NCBI GenBank assembly: GCA_003290165.1
Contig: QNQO01001835.1
Location: 124,001 to 188,000, forward strand
Length of the DNA stretch: 64,000 nucleotides
Direction of reading: 5' to 3'
DNA from: Berberis thunbergii
Taxonomy: Eukaryota > Streptophyta > Magnoliopsida > Ranunculales > Berberidaceae
The first letter of the stretch is position 1; each line of letters begins with the position of its first letter. The notes under the pieces were generated by a model. It worked only from the letters and a program-made list of their open reading frames with translations. It made no database searches and was not told the origin of the DNA. Shown in pieces: positions 11,663 to 22,610 of this stretch. The position numbers and the translations under genes were made by a program.

Positions 11663-11764
11663 GTGCAGGTGTGAAAGGGTACTTCCATTGGCCCCTTATG
11701 AATAATATTCAAGAAAATGTTGGTCACAATGTGAGGATGGGGCTATACTATGTAGATTATAAGG
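11663..11764. repeat. second unit of the tandem repeat split by the LINE
   Basis: A unit of about 100 bp (GTGCAGGTGTGAAAGGGTAC ... GGCTATACTATGTAGATTA) is a near copy of the unit made by joining 4,271-4,334 to 11,626-11,662. The LINE landed inside unit one, which lets its empty site be reconstructed from unit two. Confidence 0.8.
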
Positions 11765-11829
11765 ACAACTTCAAACGATATCCTAAAGACTCTGTCTAAT
11801 GGCTCAGAATTTTCTTGAATGAGGATTCA

Positions 11830-12540
11830 AACTCTACGAAGAACTCTTCTCCCACATTGACGTCTTATTGGAGTCTATATTTGGCTTTTTCTCTTCTGGT
11901 GGTTCTTCTTGTTTAACAAGTGCTAGTATTAAGAATAATTGAGCTGGAAAACATTGCTTGTGGATTTTAATTTTATTGGCTTGATTTGGTTTTATGTTAT
12001 AAACAAATATATTATGTAACAAAAAGAGACTTTGTCAGAATTCTCTTTCCGTATATTACAAAAACATGGTATTTGAATGTATGATGTAAACAATCAGAAT
12101 GTACGACTCTACAATCACTACACCAAATTGACACAATTGTAATAACCCAAAAAAATATCACTGAATTGTTGTAACAATTGATCAAACAGTTTCACAAAAG
12201 TGATATTGTTTAAGTTCCTATTCTAATTTCCTCATCATCTGATGAGCAAATGTTGTCTATCCAATTTCGTAAATGCCCTTGATTTGGTTAACTCCCTTCG
12301 ACAAAATCTATGCTTTCTGCTAATTTGCGTTGTAGAGGCCTGATGGTAGTTTACACTCGGAGCAATATCATTTGTTGTAGAGGCCTGATTGTAGTCACAC
12401 TCGGAGTGATATCACTGGTAGAATATGACGGAGCCGTCCTAGCATTGGCCATCTCCGCTTCAGAACGCACACCAAAACTGTACATCTCTATGATCAAACC
12501 AATAGCCAGTGTCATCGATTTTTAGAATTAGAAACAAGTA
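11830..12540 (-). pseudogene. C3H-5 relic: exon 2 and 3' flank
   Basis: The minus-strand block at 12,226-12,520 aligns with exon 2 of C3H-2 (52,015-52,250): the DWID-coding area, CACTCGGAGCAATATCAT, GGCCATCTCCGCTTCA and the splice-acceptor flank CTATGATCAAACCAATAGCC are all recognisable. A short internal tandem duplication repeats GTAGAGGCCTGAT...CACTCGGAG at about 12,331 and 12,377. Frame is lost. The 3' flank (GTATGATGTAAACAATCAGAATGTAC, about 12,080) also matches that of C3H-2 near 51,870. Confidence 0.75.
12116..12210. mobile_element. truncated CACTACACC MITE, copy 3
   Basis: It starts CACTACACCAAATTGACAC, like 15,691 and 21,203, but is only about 95 bp and lacks the right terminus. It sits in the 3' flank of C3H-5, interrupting the match to C3H-2. 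Confidence 0.65.
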
Positions 12541-12579
12541 AAACTTATTTTCATCACAAAGCAACTATCTTCCTTGGGT

Positions 12580-12742
12580 AATTCTAGCCAGCCTATTTTG
12601 GTGACCTTTCTTGGCCTTGTTTGGTGTTTTTACACTTTTTGTCCCTTCTCTTTAAAACACGACAAACACTATCTATATAAGGGGTAGAAGTGTAAAAAAA
12701 ACTCAAACAAGGCCAAGAAAAGGCACAAGACTGGCTAGAATT
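12580..12742. mobile_element. foldback MITE with inverted arms of about 65 bp
   Basis: The left arm AATTCTAGCCAGCC...TTTCTTGGCCTTGTTTGG and the right arm (reversed) AATTCTAGCCAGTC...TTTTCTTGGCCTTGTTTG are inverted copies separated by a short spacer. It lies in the intron of the C3H-5 relic. The terminal AATTCTAGCCAG resembles the AATTCTAGCTGG in the TIR of the Pack-MULE at 61,993. Confidence 0.75.
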
Positions 12743-13030
12743 TTTTATCTTCTTTATGTGGTAATCGAGAATAAATTCTCATTAGAAAATAAACCAATTT
12801 TAAAGAAAACTTTCCACATTATGCTTGCTATATAAGATGGGAATAGACATACACTACTTTTTGATGGTTTTGTTATATTTACATATGCGATTAAGTACGA
12901 CTCAAAAAAAAATGCATGGATGATTCAACCCATGTCAAAAACATCATACAATGAACAACCAAATCTAATCAAAAAAGCTGACATGTCTGGTAGATTCTTT
13001 TATATCTTTGCCAACAACTAAATCTGAACC
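12743..13030 (-). pseudogene. C3H-5 intron remnant
   Basis: AACTTTCCACATTATGCTTG and TTTGTTATATTTACATATGC match the C3H-2 intron near 52,365-52,435. Non-coding. Confidence 0.55.
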
Positions 13031-13032
13031 TA

Positions 13033-13350
13033 AGGGTGTGTTGGTTGCATGGAATCCTATGCTATGAAATCCATGAGGAGACCCATATATTTTAAGCTAA
13101 TTTGAGGTATAACTCAACATTCACTATTTGACTTTATTATCAATTGTGGGAATGAAAATCTCATGAACATGAGAATAACATGCCTTGGGGGATCAATGAG
13201 TAAGATTCTCATATTCATGAAACTTTCATTCCCACCATTGATCACAAGATCAAATGGTGGATGTGGAATGATATATCAATTTTGCCTAAAATGTAGGGGT
13301 CCCCTTATAAATTCTCATGGCATACGATTTCATGCAACCAAACACACCCT
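13033..13350. mobile_element. MITE with terminal inverted repeats of about 35 bp
   Basis: The left end AGGGTGTGTTGGTTGCATGG and the right end (reversed) AGGGTGTGTTTGGTTGCATG are inverted, flanked by TA on both sides (13,031-13,032; 13,351-13,352). Length is 318 bp and there is no coding content. A TA target duplication would fit Tc1/mariner; a Harbinger origin with a 3-bp TTA/TAA site cannot be excluded. Confidence 0.75.
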
Positions 13351-13479
13351 TAGTGTCAATCCGAAGTAGCTAATTGTGGTGTTCAAGGGATATGATAAAA
13401 AAAATTAGGATGTATGTTTTACCTAAGAAACTTTCTCAACATGTAATCATAAACTGCTATTCTAATAGCCATTTATCAT

Positions 13480-13850
13480 TACACTAGGGTGTCAACGCGT
13501 TTTACGTGTGCGGATATTCAGTAATTTTTTATTTGTAAGAGCCTATTTATAATTTAAAGATAAGTGAATGATTTCAAATAAATTATGTTAGGAGCTTAGG
13601 TGTAATTAGTGAATATTGAGATTGACTGAATTTCATTATAAATAATCTAAATTTGGGAGGGCAAAAGTGTAAAAAATTAATAGCAGTTTTTCAATTAAAA
13701 GACACAAATATCCCCAAAACTATTCATTGGTCTTTGGTTTTTACATGTAATTATTAAAAATAGAAGAGAAAAAAATTGAAAAGTACAGTCAGATTGAAGA
13801 CATACAAATTTTACTATTCATTTGAAAACAAGGAGTTATAGTAATACAGA
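13480..13850. repeat. diverged repeat R1, copy 1
   Basis: It matches 14,640-15,200 in direct orientation with many mismatches: similar blocks include GGGCAAAAGTGTAAAAAATT against ACAAAATTGTGAAAATTGT and the shared GA-TTGAAGACAT end. Unknown family; the two copies bracket the C3H-5 exon 1 relic. Confidence 0.45.
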
Positions 13851-14359
13851 TGTAGAAAGTACAATAAATCCATTTGAAGTTAAAGATGGACAGTTTTCAA
13901 ACTTCTGAAGTGTGAGAAAAGTTTTCACTTCTACACATTTCTATCATCTTCAAAAAGAATTTTTAATATTGAGGTTTCTGCGCTTCGCCCCCTTTGGTCG
14001 CCATTGTTGAGTGTTCGGACAAGCTCCTGTCCAGGACTATCTTAATTTGTGAAGAAAAAAAATCCTCAATTGCAAAATTTGAGGAATAGACATCTTCTGT
14101 ATCTGCGCAAGTAATATCGTGAGGTCAATCCAACTTTTAATTCAATTAGTTTTGTTTTTATTTGAAACACTTAGAAGTAGATGCTCATATCTAAAACTCG
14201 GAAGAATGTATGTTTCATGTCGAAAATGATACAAATAAGTTGGGATGTTGTTACAAAACTACCTATCTATGTAGTGTTAAACCTAAAACCCGCCTAACAC
14301 ATATTGAACCAAAAAATAAAATAAAAATAAATCTTGCATAAAATGGATGATTCTTATTA

Positions 14360-14580
14360 TACCTACCAGGCTATTTTCATTCCTCGGAGAACAATTTGAC
14401 AAGGATCTCCTTGGAAATCAGTTCTTGCAAAATGTTACAATGTTTGTCAAATGACAGTTTGACCCACACAAAAAAATCTGCTAAAATCTTTATCACACTT
14501 CCCAATCCGACCATCTTAACCGGATTGAATGGAACATGCTCATGACGAGTCTGTTTGCAATTGTATCCTAGTTCCATATC
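14360..14580 (-). pseudogene. C3H-5 relic: first coding exon, finger region decayed
   Basis: It aligns with C3H-3 exon 2/intron 1 at 48,020-48,260: TGATTCTTATTATACCT (splice donor side), TTCTTGCAAAATGTTA (the same acceptor-like TTTTGCAG side), and TCTTTATCACACTTC against CTTCATCACACATC. No finger cysteine pattern is left in frame. The shared decay pattern with C3H-3 suggests the two copies are sisters. Confidence 0.65.
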
Positions 14581-14639
14581 AGTTTTTTATTGGAGTTCCA
14601 TGAAATGCACTTATACAGCCTTTATTTATTTACTAGTAG

Positions 14640-15200
14640 TGCTTGCTATGCGTGTATATAATTTTTTTTTCAGGACTAAGTAAATGTGAAATTTATCTAT
14701 CCTTTAATGATTTTGTATTGAATCTATATGTATCGAGCAAATTGTTGATTGACACAAAAAATAATATAGTGCTAGTATTTAAATTTTGTGTATCGCCTAT
14801 TGGTCTAACAATAATATTTTGAATTTAATTTTGTGTGCGCTAAGCATTCTATTCACACGCTCTTAAATGGTAAATCGGTTAAATGAATATATTGAGTTCC
14901 TTCAAAAACATAAAAATAAAATAGGGAAATTAAATTCATGAATAATATAAGAAAAAATGACATAGAGACTTAGGTATAATTAATCAATGTTTAGAATGGA
15001 TTGATTTTGATTGTAAAAAATATGAAATGTGGACAACAAAATTGTGAAAATTGTAATAGTATTTTTCATTTAAAAGACATAAACACCTTTTTGTCATTTT
15101 CACCTATCTTTTGTTTTGTTTCTGTAAATATTAGAAAAATCAGGAAAGTAAAATGAAAATAAAAATCAGGTTGAAGACATCAACACGTTGTAATCCAAAT
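14640..15200. repeat. diverged repeat R1, copy 2
   Basis: Partner of 13,480-13,850. AT-rich, without coding content or clear termini. Confidence 0.4.
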
Positions 15201-15239
15201 ACTGTTTAGATTTTCATCTTTTTGTAAAGGTTGTATGAT

Positions 15240-16110
15240 AATTATTAGGGGAGAGATCAATCCAATAGCCTTAACATCAAATCAAAATCAAAATCAAATC
15301 AAATAGAGATAACATGCAAATTCTTGTATCTGTTAAATGAATATGTATTAGTAAGCAAATTACCTTCTAAGCAAACTCAGGATTGGATCTATGGCCTCAA
15401 ATTGCGGTAAGATTTCTCAAACAAACTTTTTTTTTCTCCTTTTCCTCCTTTCGTTGCAAACATAAAATATTTAGAGAAACATTCTTCCAAAAATAAAACA
15501 TTATACACAGGTTTGATCTATAAAATAAATTGACAATTCTCACGTAGAAACAATAACCAGTCTAAAACTAAAACAGCTAAATAGACAAGAATGGTGTGTG
15601 GACTTGCATGAACCCAATGGGAGATATGAGAAGTAAAAGGAAGATTTGTTCGTCGACAATCTTTCTTTTTACAACAAAAAGACACAATGACACTACACCA
15701 AATTGGCACTTTTGTAACATCTCTCAAAACAGTATCATTTTTTAGATGTTACAATTCACCAAACAATTTCAAATCAAAACTAAATTTAGTCAAAAAATGA
15801 AAAACAGTAACACAAAAAAAATGATACAATAATTTGGATCACCATGAATAGTATCACTTTTATAATGATACTCTTCATGGTGATACTATTATTGTATCAT
15901 TTTGTTTGTGAAAATGTGTAAAGTTGTTTGGTGAATTGTTACACTTCAAAAGTGATACTGTTTTGGAGGGTGTTACAAAAATGCCAATATGGTGTAGTGT
16001 GAGTGGCTCACACTCACACTGCGATGCTTTTATAACCCTAAAGAATTTTAGAACATGGATTTCATACATCGAATTAAGCAGTCCGATAGATTATAATTCC
16101 TAATTAACCG
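15240..16110 (-). repeat. duplicated gene-like fragment D1, inverted copy
   Basis: On the minus strand it matches 41,060-41,700: both can encode ...TTNLPSTS-ISH-like / RRTNLPFTSHISH-like peptides ending CQFIL, and both carry a block rich in GGAGGAAAAGGAG followed by GGTCATAGATCC and a GTAAT donor-like site. It looks like an exon-intron fragment of an unidentified gene. The CACTA MITE at 15,691 is absent from the other copy. Confidence 0.6.
15691..15999. mobile_element. CACTA-type MITE, copy 1 (309 bp)
   Basis: Termini CACTACACCAAATTGGCA and TGCCAATATGGTGTAGTG, with a 3-bp TGA target duplication at 15,688-15,690 and 16,000-16,002. CAC termini plus a 3-bp duplication fit the CACTA superfamily. 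The interior is largely self-complementary around 15,868 (GTATCACT...ATGATACTCTTC). The unoccupied site is seen in the duplicate fragment near 41,183. Confidence 0.88.
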
Positions 16111-16686
16111 CTATAAAATGTAATTATTGTTTTAGGAGATAATTATCTTGCCTGATTTTGTTGTGCATGTATTTGATGTCCAGGTTAGATTCAAATCAAT
16201 ATGCATATTCTCTAATTTATGATCTATATATTTGCTCCTTTGATTCGCCCCCTCTTTTCTCTCATTTTGTTCATCTCTTTTGGAGTGTTGGTGAAAATAA
16301 ACAACTACGTATCCAAAACATGGTTATGTTTAAAAAATGATGAAGATATGTAATTATTATTGGTTTTACGGAGCACCTAAAATTGAATAGGCAGATATAC
16401 AATAAAATAAAAAATGAAAACCATTGAAATTAATTTAAATATGCTTAAGACATCATCATTATCATTATTAGTAGTAGTATTATTCTCGAAATAAAATTTT
16501 CAACCTGGAGGTAAAAATATAGGGTAAATTTGATGCCAACTCTTCTAATAATGGTATAAGTGCATTTCATCCGTTTACACATTGTATTTGAGTTTGGTCC
16601 CATGCCATCAATTGATTTTTGTTAACTGTGTGGTCAAGCATTATGTGTGCACAAGCCCTGCGTGTGAAGTTGTTGGACCCAAATTG
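16111..16686. other. no gene seen
   Basis: AT-rich spacer with a short ATT trinucleotide run near 16,450-16,485. Nothing else is supported. Confidence 0.55.
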
Positions 16687-17080
16687 TAATACCTGCCTAA
16701 TTAAATAATTATAAAATTTTTTTATTTATTAATTGTGGCATATATTGTAATCTCATTTATTAGAAAAAATATTTTTGTTTGCCATTGATAAATAGAATAA
16801 GGTGTGTGTGTGTGTATTCAGCCAAAAATTTGGAAATCCTAAAATAAAACATTTGCTTTAAGTGAACTAATTAGATCTACACATGTCTAATGTTGATGGA
16901 TTGTTACTCAATTGTATTTGGGCTTGGTTTTAGGCTTTTATTAAACTAATGATTAGGGTTTTATTTTGTGAAGTTAAAAGACGAACTGCCCTTAGAATTT
17001 TCAGTGGGGGCGAATAGCCACCCACTTTATAAAGAGAATCCCTAGCCCTTTTTGTTTTTCTCTTTGCATACACACATCAC
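16687..17080 (+). repeat. inverted-repeat arm (LTR U3-like), left
   Basis: It begins TGTAATACCTGCCTAATTAA and runs to TTTGCATACACACATCA. It is the reverse complement, with scattered mismatches, of 20,262-20,658. It contains CACTTTATAAAGAGA, a TATA-like element, followed by CCCTAGCCC. A (TG)n run lies near 16,803. This reads as an LTR U3/R end in plus orientation, opposite to the larger LTR on the right. Confidence 0.7.
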
Positions 17081-17082
17081 AT

Positions 17083-17372
17083 GATTCGGTATTACAATAT
17101 ATACAACTCAAAAGAATCCCGTCCCGAGATTCGGTAGAGGAGGATAAGTAGGTAATTAATTCTTAAATAAACAAACTACCTTCCAAATGAACCAACACTA
17201 GAGTCCAAATAATAAATCATTTCAAAAATAATGTTTCTATTAACCCTCCTTAAGAAACAAACCACACATCACATGGACAAACAAATAGCTCATACATATG
17301 CCCATAACTTCATGAAGACAATAAAAAATATATAAAATATTAAGTACAAAAATTACAGGGTGCTACAATATA
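17083..17372 (-). mobile_element. 3' LTR/internal remnant of minus-strand LTR elements
   Basis: On the minus strand, two LTR-like starts (TGTAGCACCCTG at 17,372 and TGTAATACC at about 17,093) are each preceded by the conserved CGGGACGAGATTCTTTTGAG-type block typical of the 3' end of plant Ty3/gypsy internal regions. It matches 20,651-20,932 in direct orientation. No pol gene is present. Confidence 0.55.
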
Positions 17373-17677
17373 TACAACTCAAAAGAATCTCGTCCCGAGA
17401 TTCACGAAAAGGGTTAACTAAATATTCAGGATAACAAACCGCTACAAGGAACTACACGGAATAATGTCACCCACTACTGACATTAAAATAAGTTATGATT
17501 AGCCCCGAATACATAGGTCAAAGGAATCTCATCATGAGATTCACGAAGAGAAAGAAACAATACTAAAAGTTCAAGGTTCACCCTTGTCACTTTATCTCTA
17601 GACATTCACACTACTACTCTCCCATATCCAAATTCCGAGGATCACCTAGACTCTACCCCAGCCTAGGCTAACCAAAT

Positions 17678-17689
17678 GCTCTGATACCA
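17678..17689 (-). other. tRNA-Met primer binding site of a minus-strand LTR element
   Basis: The minus strand reads TGGTATCAGAGC three bases after an LTR end in ...GGGGCGTGACA (17,693). This is the standard initiator tRNA-Met PBS and fixes the LTR boundary. Confidence 0.75.
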
Positions 17690-19873
17690 AACTGTCACGC
17701 CCCAATTTTTGAAGAAAATGAAAATCCCAAAATCCACGTAGGATTATCTATTTCCCCCAAAACTCGGGACGTGAAAATTCAATAACAACATAAACAAATA
17801 GCAGCAACAAACTAAAACATGATTTAATTACTGGAACAAATTAAAACTCTAACCAGGAAAAGACTGACGTTGCTAACCCACTAGCGAAACTCCAGTAACG
17901 CTGCTCAAAAGTCTCTAAACCTGAAAGGCTAATCGGCTACATTCCCAAAGGAATGTACCCAAGAAGCAAAAGCTCACTAGGGTAAGCAATAAAGTTGGTG
18001 TGAGTAATCTTCATCTCAAAATCAATAAATTTGCACGTGATAACATCAACTAAGCACAAACAACAAACAATAAACAACTACACCAACAAGTAGTTCTTCA
18101 ATGAGGCAAAAGTGTTATCATCCTAATAAATATGCATTTACTAGTACTTACGGTATAGAACTTGACTATGGCAAGTCTGACCTGCAAAATATGAGTGGAC
18201 TTGCCATCCTGAACCGGATAATATTTCTATGTTATCAATCATCATAATTGTAATTTATTTTCAAACTACGATACAAATCATAGTCATATCAGACTATTCT
18301 AAAAATATCAACAAAACACATTTTCTACCTTTAAGAAGACATATAGTTCTCATTCAATGATTGAATGAGCATTTAGTTTATTCCTTTATGGTAATCATGC
18401 ACATATACAAAAAAGAAATCTCACTTCTTTTCCACAATCACACTATCCCCCTTCTGCCGAACACACCTCACCCAAGTGTGCCTCCATTGCCTTCGAAATC
18501 ACTCGGAGCGTACATGTTCCAAGTGGGGTGCCACATCGAGGAACATGTCATCTCACCCGAAGTTTGATTTATGGCAAACATTTTCTAAATCTACACGTAC
18601 AATCGAACTCACATGGAATGGTGCACCGATATGCAAGCAAGTCTGCATACCCATAATTATGTCACACGTATACAAGCAAGTTTGTATACAAAACAATTTC
18701 TTTTCCTTTCACATTTTTTTTTGGAGTTGTGGAAAAGAGCATAAAAAAAAAAAAAAAAACTCAAAACTCTTTTATGTGACGCTTTGTCAACCACAACAAA
18801 TCAACCACAATGTTCATCCAAAATATTGGGGAAACAAATAACAGTTTCATAATTACCAAGCCTCAAGTTATACACGTATTTCACAACATCGCGCACAAAT
18901 CGCTTATATCACACGTCAAATGAAGTTCACACTTAAAATGCGTTTGAACTAACCATATACATATTGTCATAAAACGATTGAACTTTATTGATAAACAATA
19001 TACAATAAAGTTATGTACATTACAATAAGACCAATCATCAAGTGAATTGGAAAATCGCATGTATCCCTACAATATGCTTAACTATACAAAAAAAAAAAAA
19101 AACAGAATACGATCATAACACAGTAAACATCAAAACTCACCATATAATATAAAAATTAAACCAAACCCATTTCTCAGAAAGACAGTCACAGATTTCATAT
19201 CTAATCAACAAACTCAACGTTGTTAAATTCATCCAAAAATATACATAAAAGGGTAAATGATGAAAACTCACAATATGACTCCCGACCACGTTCACCCATC
19301 ACAGTGAAGAAGATTATGTGTCGTTGTTTTTAGAAAACCAATCACATAAGGATCAACTTACATCCAAGTCCATACCTCTATTCAGTTCATAATATTATAA
19401 GCTTATAAAAATTATAGATATTATAACATTAAAAAAATGAAATGTTGGGAACTCAACTGTATTGAACTTCCATTAATACATGCACAGTGACTTAGATTCA
19501 TAAATATGTTTTATGTACCTTATACACCAATGGAAAGATAAATTTTCCCCTGTGGATAAAACTAGTATGGGTTCCCATCCTTTTTTTTTGCTGCACCGCA
19601 AATTAGGAATGTTGAAATACAGGGGGTAGGTTCAACCACAGTGTATTTGTGATCCACAAGGAATTTACACCATACATCAAACAAACTTGATTGTTATACT
19701 AATAAAGCAAATAATATTATTATGCACAAATATCTATTACTCCATCAAAAATAAAATAAAATAAAATAAACTAATATTAAAATGTACACTCAGTAGTAGG
19801 CATAGCCAAATACTCATATGATGTCATGCAAACTATCCCTATAAGGACAATAAATTTCATTTATTTTTTAACA

Positions 19874-20035
19874 GTGACGTCAAACAGGAACAGGAACAGT
19901 GATGTCAAACAGGAACAGAAACAATGATGTAAAATCGAAACAGTGAACAGTGATGTCAAACAGGAACAAAAACAGTGATGTCAAACCGGGACAGGAACAG
20001 TAATATCAACATGAACAGTGAACAGTGATTTAAAT
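19874..20035. repeat. minisatellite, consensus AACAGTGATGTCAAACAGG
   Basis: About seven imperfect units of roughly 20-26 bp (GTGATGTCAAACAGGAACA and variants), inside the LTR-like region. Confidence 0.8.
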
Positions 20036-20261
20036 CAAACTAAGATTTCAAATCAATTTTTCATTAAAGATATAAATCAAACCAACAATGTCAAATCAAT
20101 TTTTCCTCCATTTAAGATGTAAATCAAATCAAAATGTCTAGGGAATTGTATTTATATTGAAAAAAAAATTAATTGAAGAGAGATAGAGTTTTACTCACCA
20201 ATGTTTTTCTTTCAAGATCTCAAAGCCCTTTCTTTCCGTGTCCCACTTTTCAACATATTTT

Positions 20262-20658
20262 TTTTTCTTTTGTGTGTATGCAAAGATAAAAACAAAAAGG
20301 GCTAGGGTTTCTCTTTATAAAGTGGGTGGCTATTCGCCCCCACTAAAAATTCTAAGGGCATTCCGTCTTTTAACTTCACAAAATAAAACCCTAATCATTA
20401 GTTTAATAAAAGCCCAAAACCAAGCCCAAATACAATTGAGTAACAATCCATCAATATTAGAGATGTGTAGGGCTAATTAGTTCACTTAAAGCAAAAGTTT
20501 TATTTTAGGGTTTCCAAATTTTTGGCTGAATACACAAACACCTTATTCTGTTTAGCAATGGCAAACAAAAATCTTTTTCCCAATAAATGAGATTACAATA
20601 TATGCCACAATTAATAAATAAGAAATTTTTATATTTATTTAATTACACGGGTATTACA
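20262..20658 (-). repeat. inverted-repeat arm (LTR U3-like), right
   Basis: Reverse-complement partner of 16,687-17,080. It contains the TATA-like element and the CCCTAGCCC block on the minus strand. Confidence 0.7.
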
Positions 20659-20935
20659 ATATATACAACTCAAAAGAATCTCATCTCGAGATTCGGTAGA
20701 GGAGGATAAGTAGGTAATTAATTCTTAAATAAACAAATTACCTTCCAAATGAACCAACACTAGAGTCCAAATAATGAATCATTTCAAAAATAACTTTTCA
20801 ATTAACCCTCTTAAGAAACAAACCACACATCACATGGACAAACAAATAGCTCATACATATGCCCATAACTTCATGATGATAATAAAAAATATATATATAA
20901 AATATTAAGTACAAAAATTACGAGGTGCTACACAA

Positions 20936-21202
20936 ATGCCCTTCCCCATTTCTATTGTTTCTCTTCTTCCCTACAATAGTCATTCCCACCACTGCATAGA
21001 AACTTCATCGCCAACAATTAGCACCTTCGTTAACCTCACCACCATCCACCACTATCACCACCTTCACTAAAAGCCCATGTTCTTCTATTTCAATCGTTGA
21101 TTTAGGAAAACTGGAGCCAAGTAATTTGTTCACAAGAGGATTGAGATTTGAAGAGAAGATGAGAGACAACAATATCAAGGTGGCATTGAATCCATTCAAT
21201 CT
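20936..21202. other. no recognised gene
   Basis: It holds a short minus-strand open frame (about 80 residues, ending in the MITE) with no recognisable domain. Probably non-coding. Confidence 0.4.
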
Positions 21203-21511
21203 CACTACACCAAATTGACATTTTTGTAACAACCCCCAAAACAATATCAATTTTTAGCTATAACAGTCCACCAAACAATTTCAAGTCAAAAATATTTTCA
21301 GTCATAAAAATAAAAACAGTTTCACAAAAAAACTGATACAATAAATTGGCTCACCATGAATAGTATCACTTGTAGCACCATAGTCTTCATAGTGATACAA
21401 TTATTGTATCACTTTGTTTGTGAAAATGTGTAAAATTATTTGGTGGACTGTTATAGCTCGAAAGTGATACTATTTTGGGGATTTTGACAAAAATGCCAAT
21501 TTTATATAGTA
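21203..21511. mobile_element. CACTA-type MITE, copy 2 (309 bp)
   Basis: It starts CACTACACCAAATTGACA and ends ATGCCAATTTTATATAGTA, with a TCT target duplication (21,200-21,202; 21,512-21,514). It has the same length as the copy at 15,691 and the same inner order of blocks (CACCATGAATAGTATCACT, then TTATTGTATCA). The right terminus has drifted. Confidence 0.85.
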
Positions 21512-21514
21512 TCT

Positions 21515-22208
21515 TTTATCGAGTAGGAAACAACTTCAAGAGCAAAAAGGGTGACGTATAAAACTGGACTTGTTAACATTGTTAACCAACGTTAGTACAC
21601 CGGCTTTTTGTACCACTAGAAAATACAAGTGCTCCAAAACATGTTGACCCAAGTCCAAGTGCCCACCCTGAGCATTTTGTTGGACCAAAACCCAAAACTT
21701 GTGTTGCAGGGGCTAAAATACATAGTGAGGTAGTTATCCATAGCATAAGTAAGGTACAAAAAGAAGTTGTGGGTGTGAATAGAAAACTTCATTCCAAAAT
21801 ACAAGGTTGTTGTTTTCACCTTATGTTTTGCTCAACATAACCTAATTACTAAAAAATACCCCTTATTTTTTATTTTTCTTTAAACACCCAAATTACACTC
21901 CAAACCAAACTATTCATTTTATTCTTTAACTTAAACCCTTCTGCAACTAAAACCAAACAAAATTTTCTCATCTTCTTTGTCATACTTAAACTTAAAACTC
22001 AAAATCTTCAATTTTAACCCTATCTAAAATATTTTTTTCCATCATTATCTCCAAATCTCAAGTCATCCGATTGTGGTGACAGGAACGAATGAAACATGAT
22101 TTGATGTTTGATGTTTAATACCAGTGCAATTTCTAATTTCTAATCTACTACAATAGTTTGTTACATTCAATTTATCTCAATAAATTTGTAGGGTAAATAC
22201 GAAATTGT
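21515..22208. other. no gene seen
   Basis: AT-rich spacer up to the gypsy target site. No supported ORF. Confidence 0.55.
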
Positions 22209-22213
22209 AACAT

Positions 22214-22541
22214 TGATGGAGGTCCATCTGATTACACACCTAGCAACACTAGCATTGCCTTGAATAAGGCCAAGAGACAGACTAAGAAACCTATCACATT
22301 CCAAGAGATGTATCTGGCTTGGAAACTTGAGTTTATTTAGATTGAACGTAGGAACTTGATGTTAGTTTTAATGTTTGCATTTATTATCTATACTATAAGT
22401 ATGTTGTATTGGCATTTTTATGGGAAAGAAAAGTTTGAAGTATAATTCTAATTACTTGAGTTAGCTATTACAGCTTCCTCTCTATCTCTTGTTCTCTAGC
22501 TTTTCCTGTTTTCTCTGACAGTTCATACTTGAACTGCATTA
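22214..22541 (+). repeat. 5' LTR of the gypsy element
   Basis: Starts TGATGGAGGTCC and ends GAACTGCATTA. The 3' LTR ends GCATCA, so the terminal dinucleotide here has mutated from CA to TA. Confidence 0.9.
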
Positions 22542-22542
22542 A

Positions 22543-22554
22543 GTGGTATAAGAG
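22543..22554 (+). other. primer binding site of the gypsy element
   Basis: TGGTATAAGAGT directly follows the 5' LTR and differs from the tRNA-Met consensus TGGTATCAGAGC at two positions. Confidence 0.7.
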
Positions 22555-22610
22555 TGTTTGTCTTGGGATCACGTTTGTTTTCTTTTTCCTTTCTATCACT
22601 TTAGAGCCAA

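Larger units (their letters stand above)
17693..20658 (-). mobile_element. long LTR (about 3.0 kb) of a non-autonomous LTR retrotransposon
   Basis: Bounded on the minus strand by TGTAATACCCGTG (20,658) and GTGACA (17,693), the latter set by the adjacent PBS. It carries a TATA-like TTTATAAAG near 20,318 and poly-pyrimidine stretches but no long ORF. The internal domain to its left is only about 0.3 kb and has no gag or pol, so the element is non-autonomous (LARD-like) or heavily deleted. An alternative left-hand start, TGTAGCACCTCG, lies at 20,932, so the exact LTR length is uncertain. Confidence 0.5.

Noticed and set aside
19874..20035. CRISPR-like regularly spaced repeats
   Set aside because: Units are contiguous and imperfect with no unique spacers, in a plant genome; it is a minisatellite.
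20238..20480. Open frame starting MSHFSTYFFFFCVYAK
   Set aside because: It falls in the LTR U3/R arm on the strand opposite to the element and has no domain.
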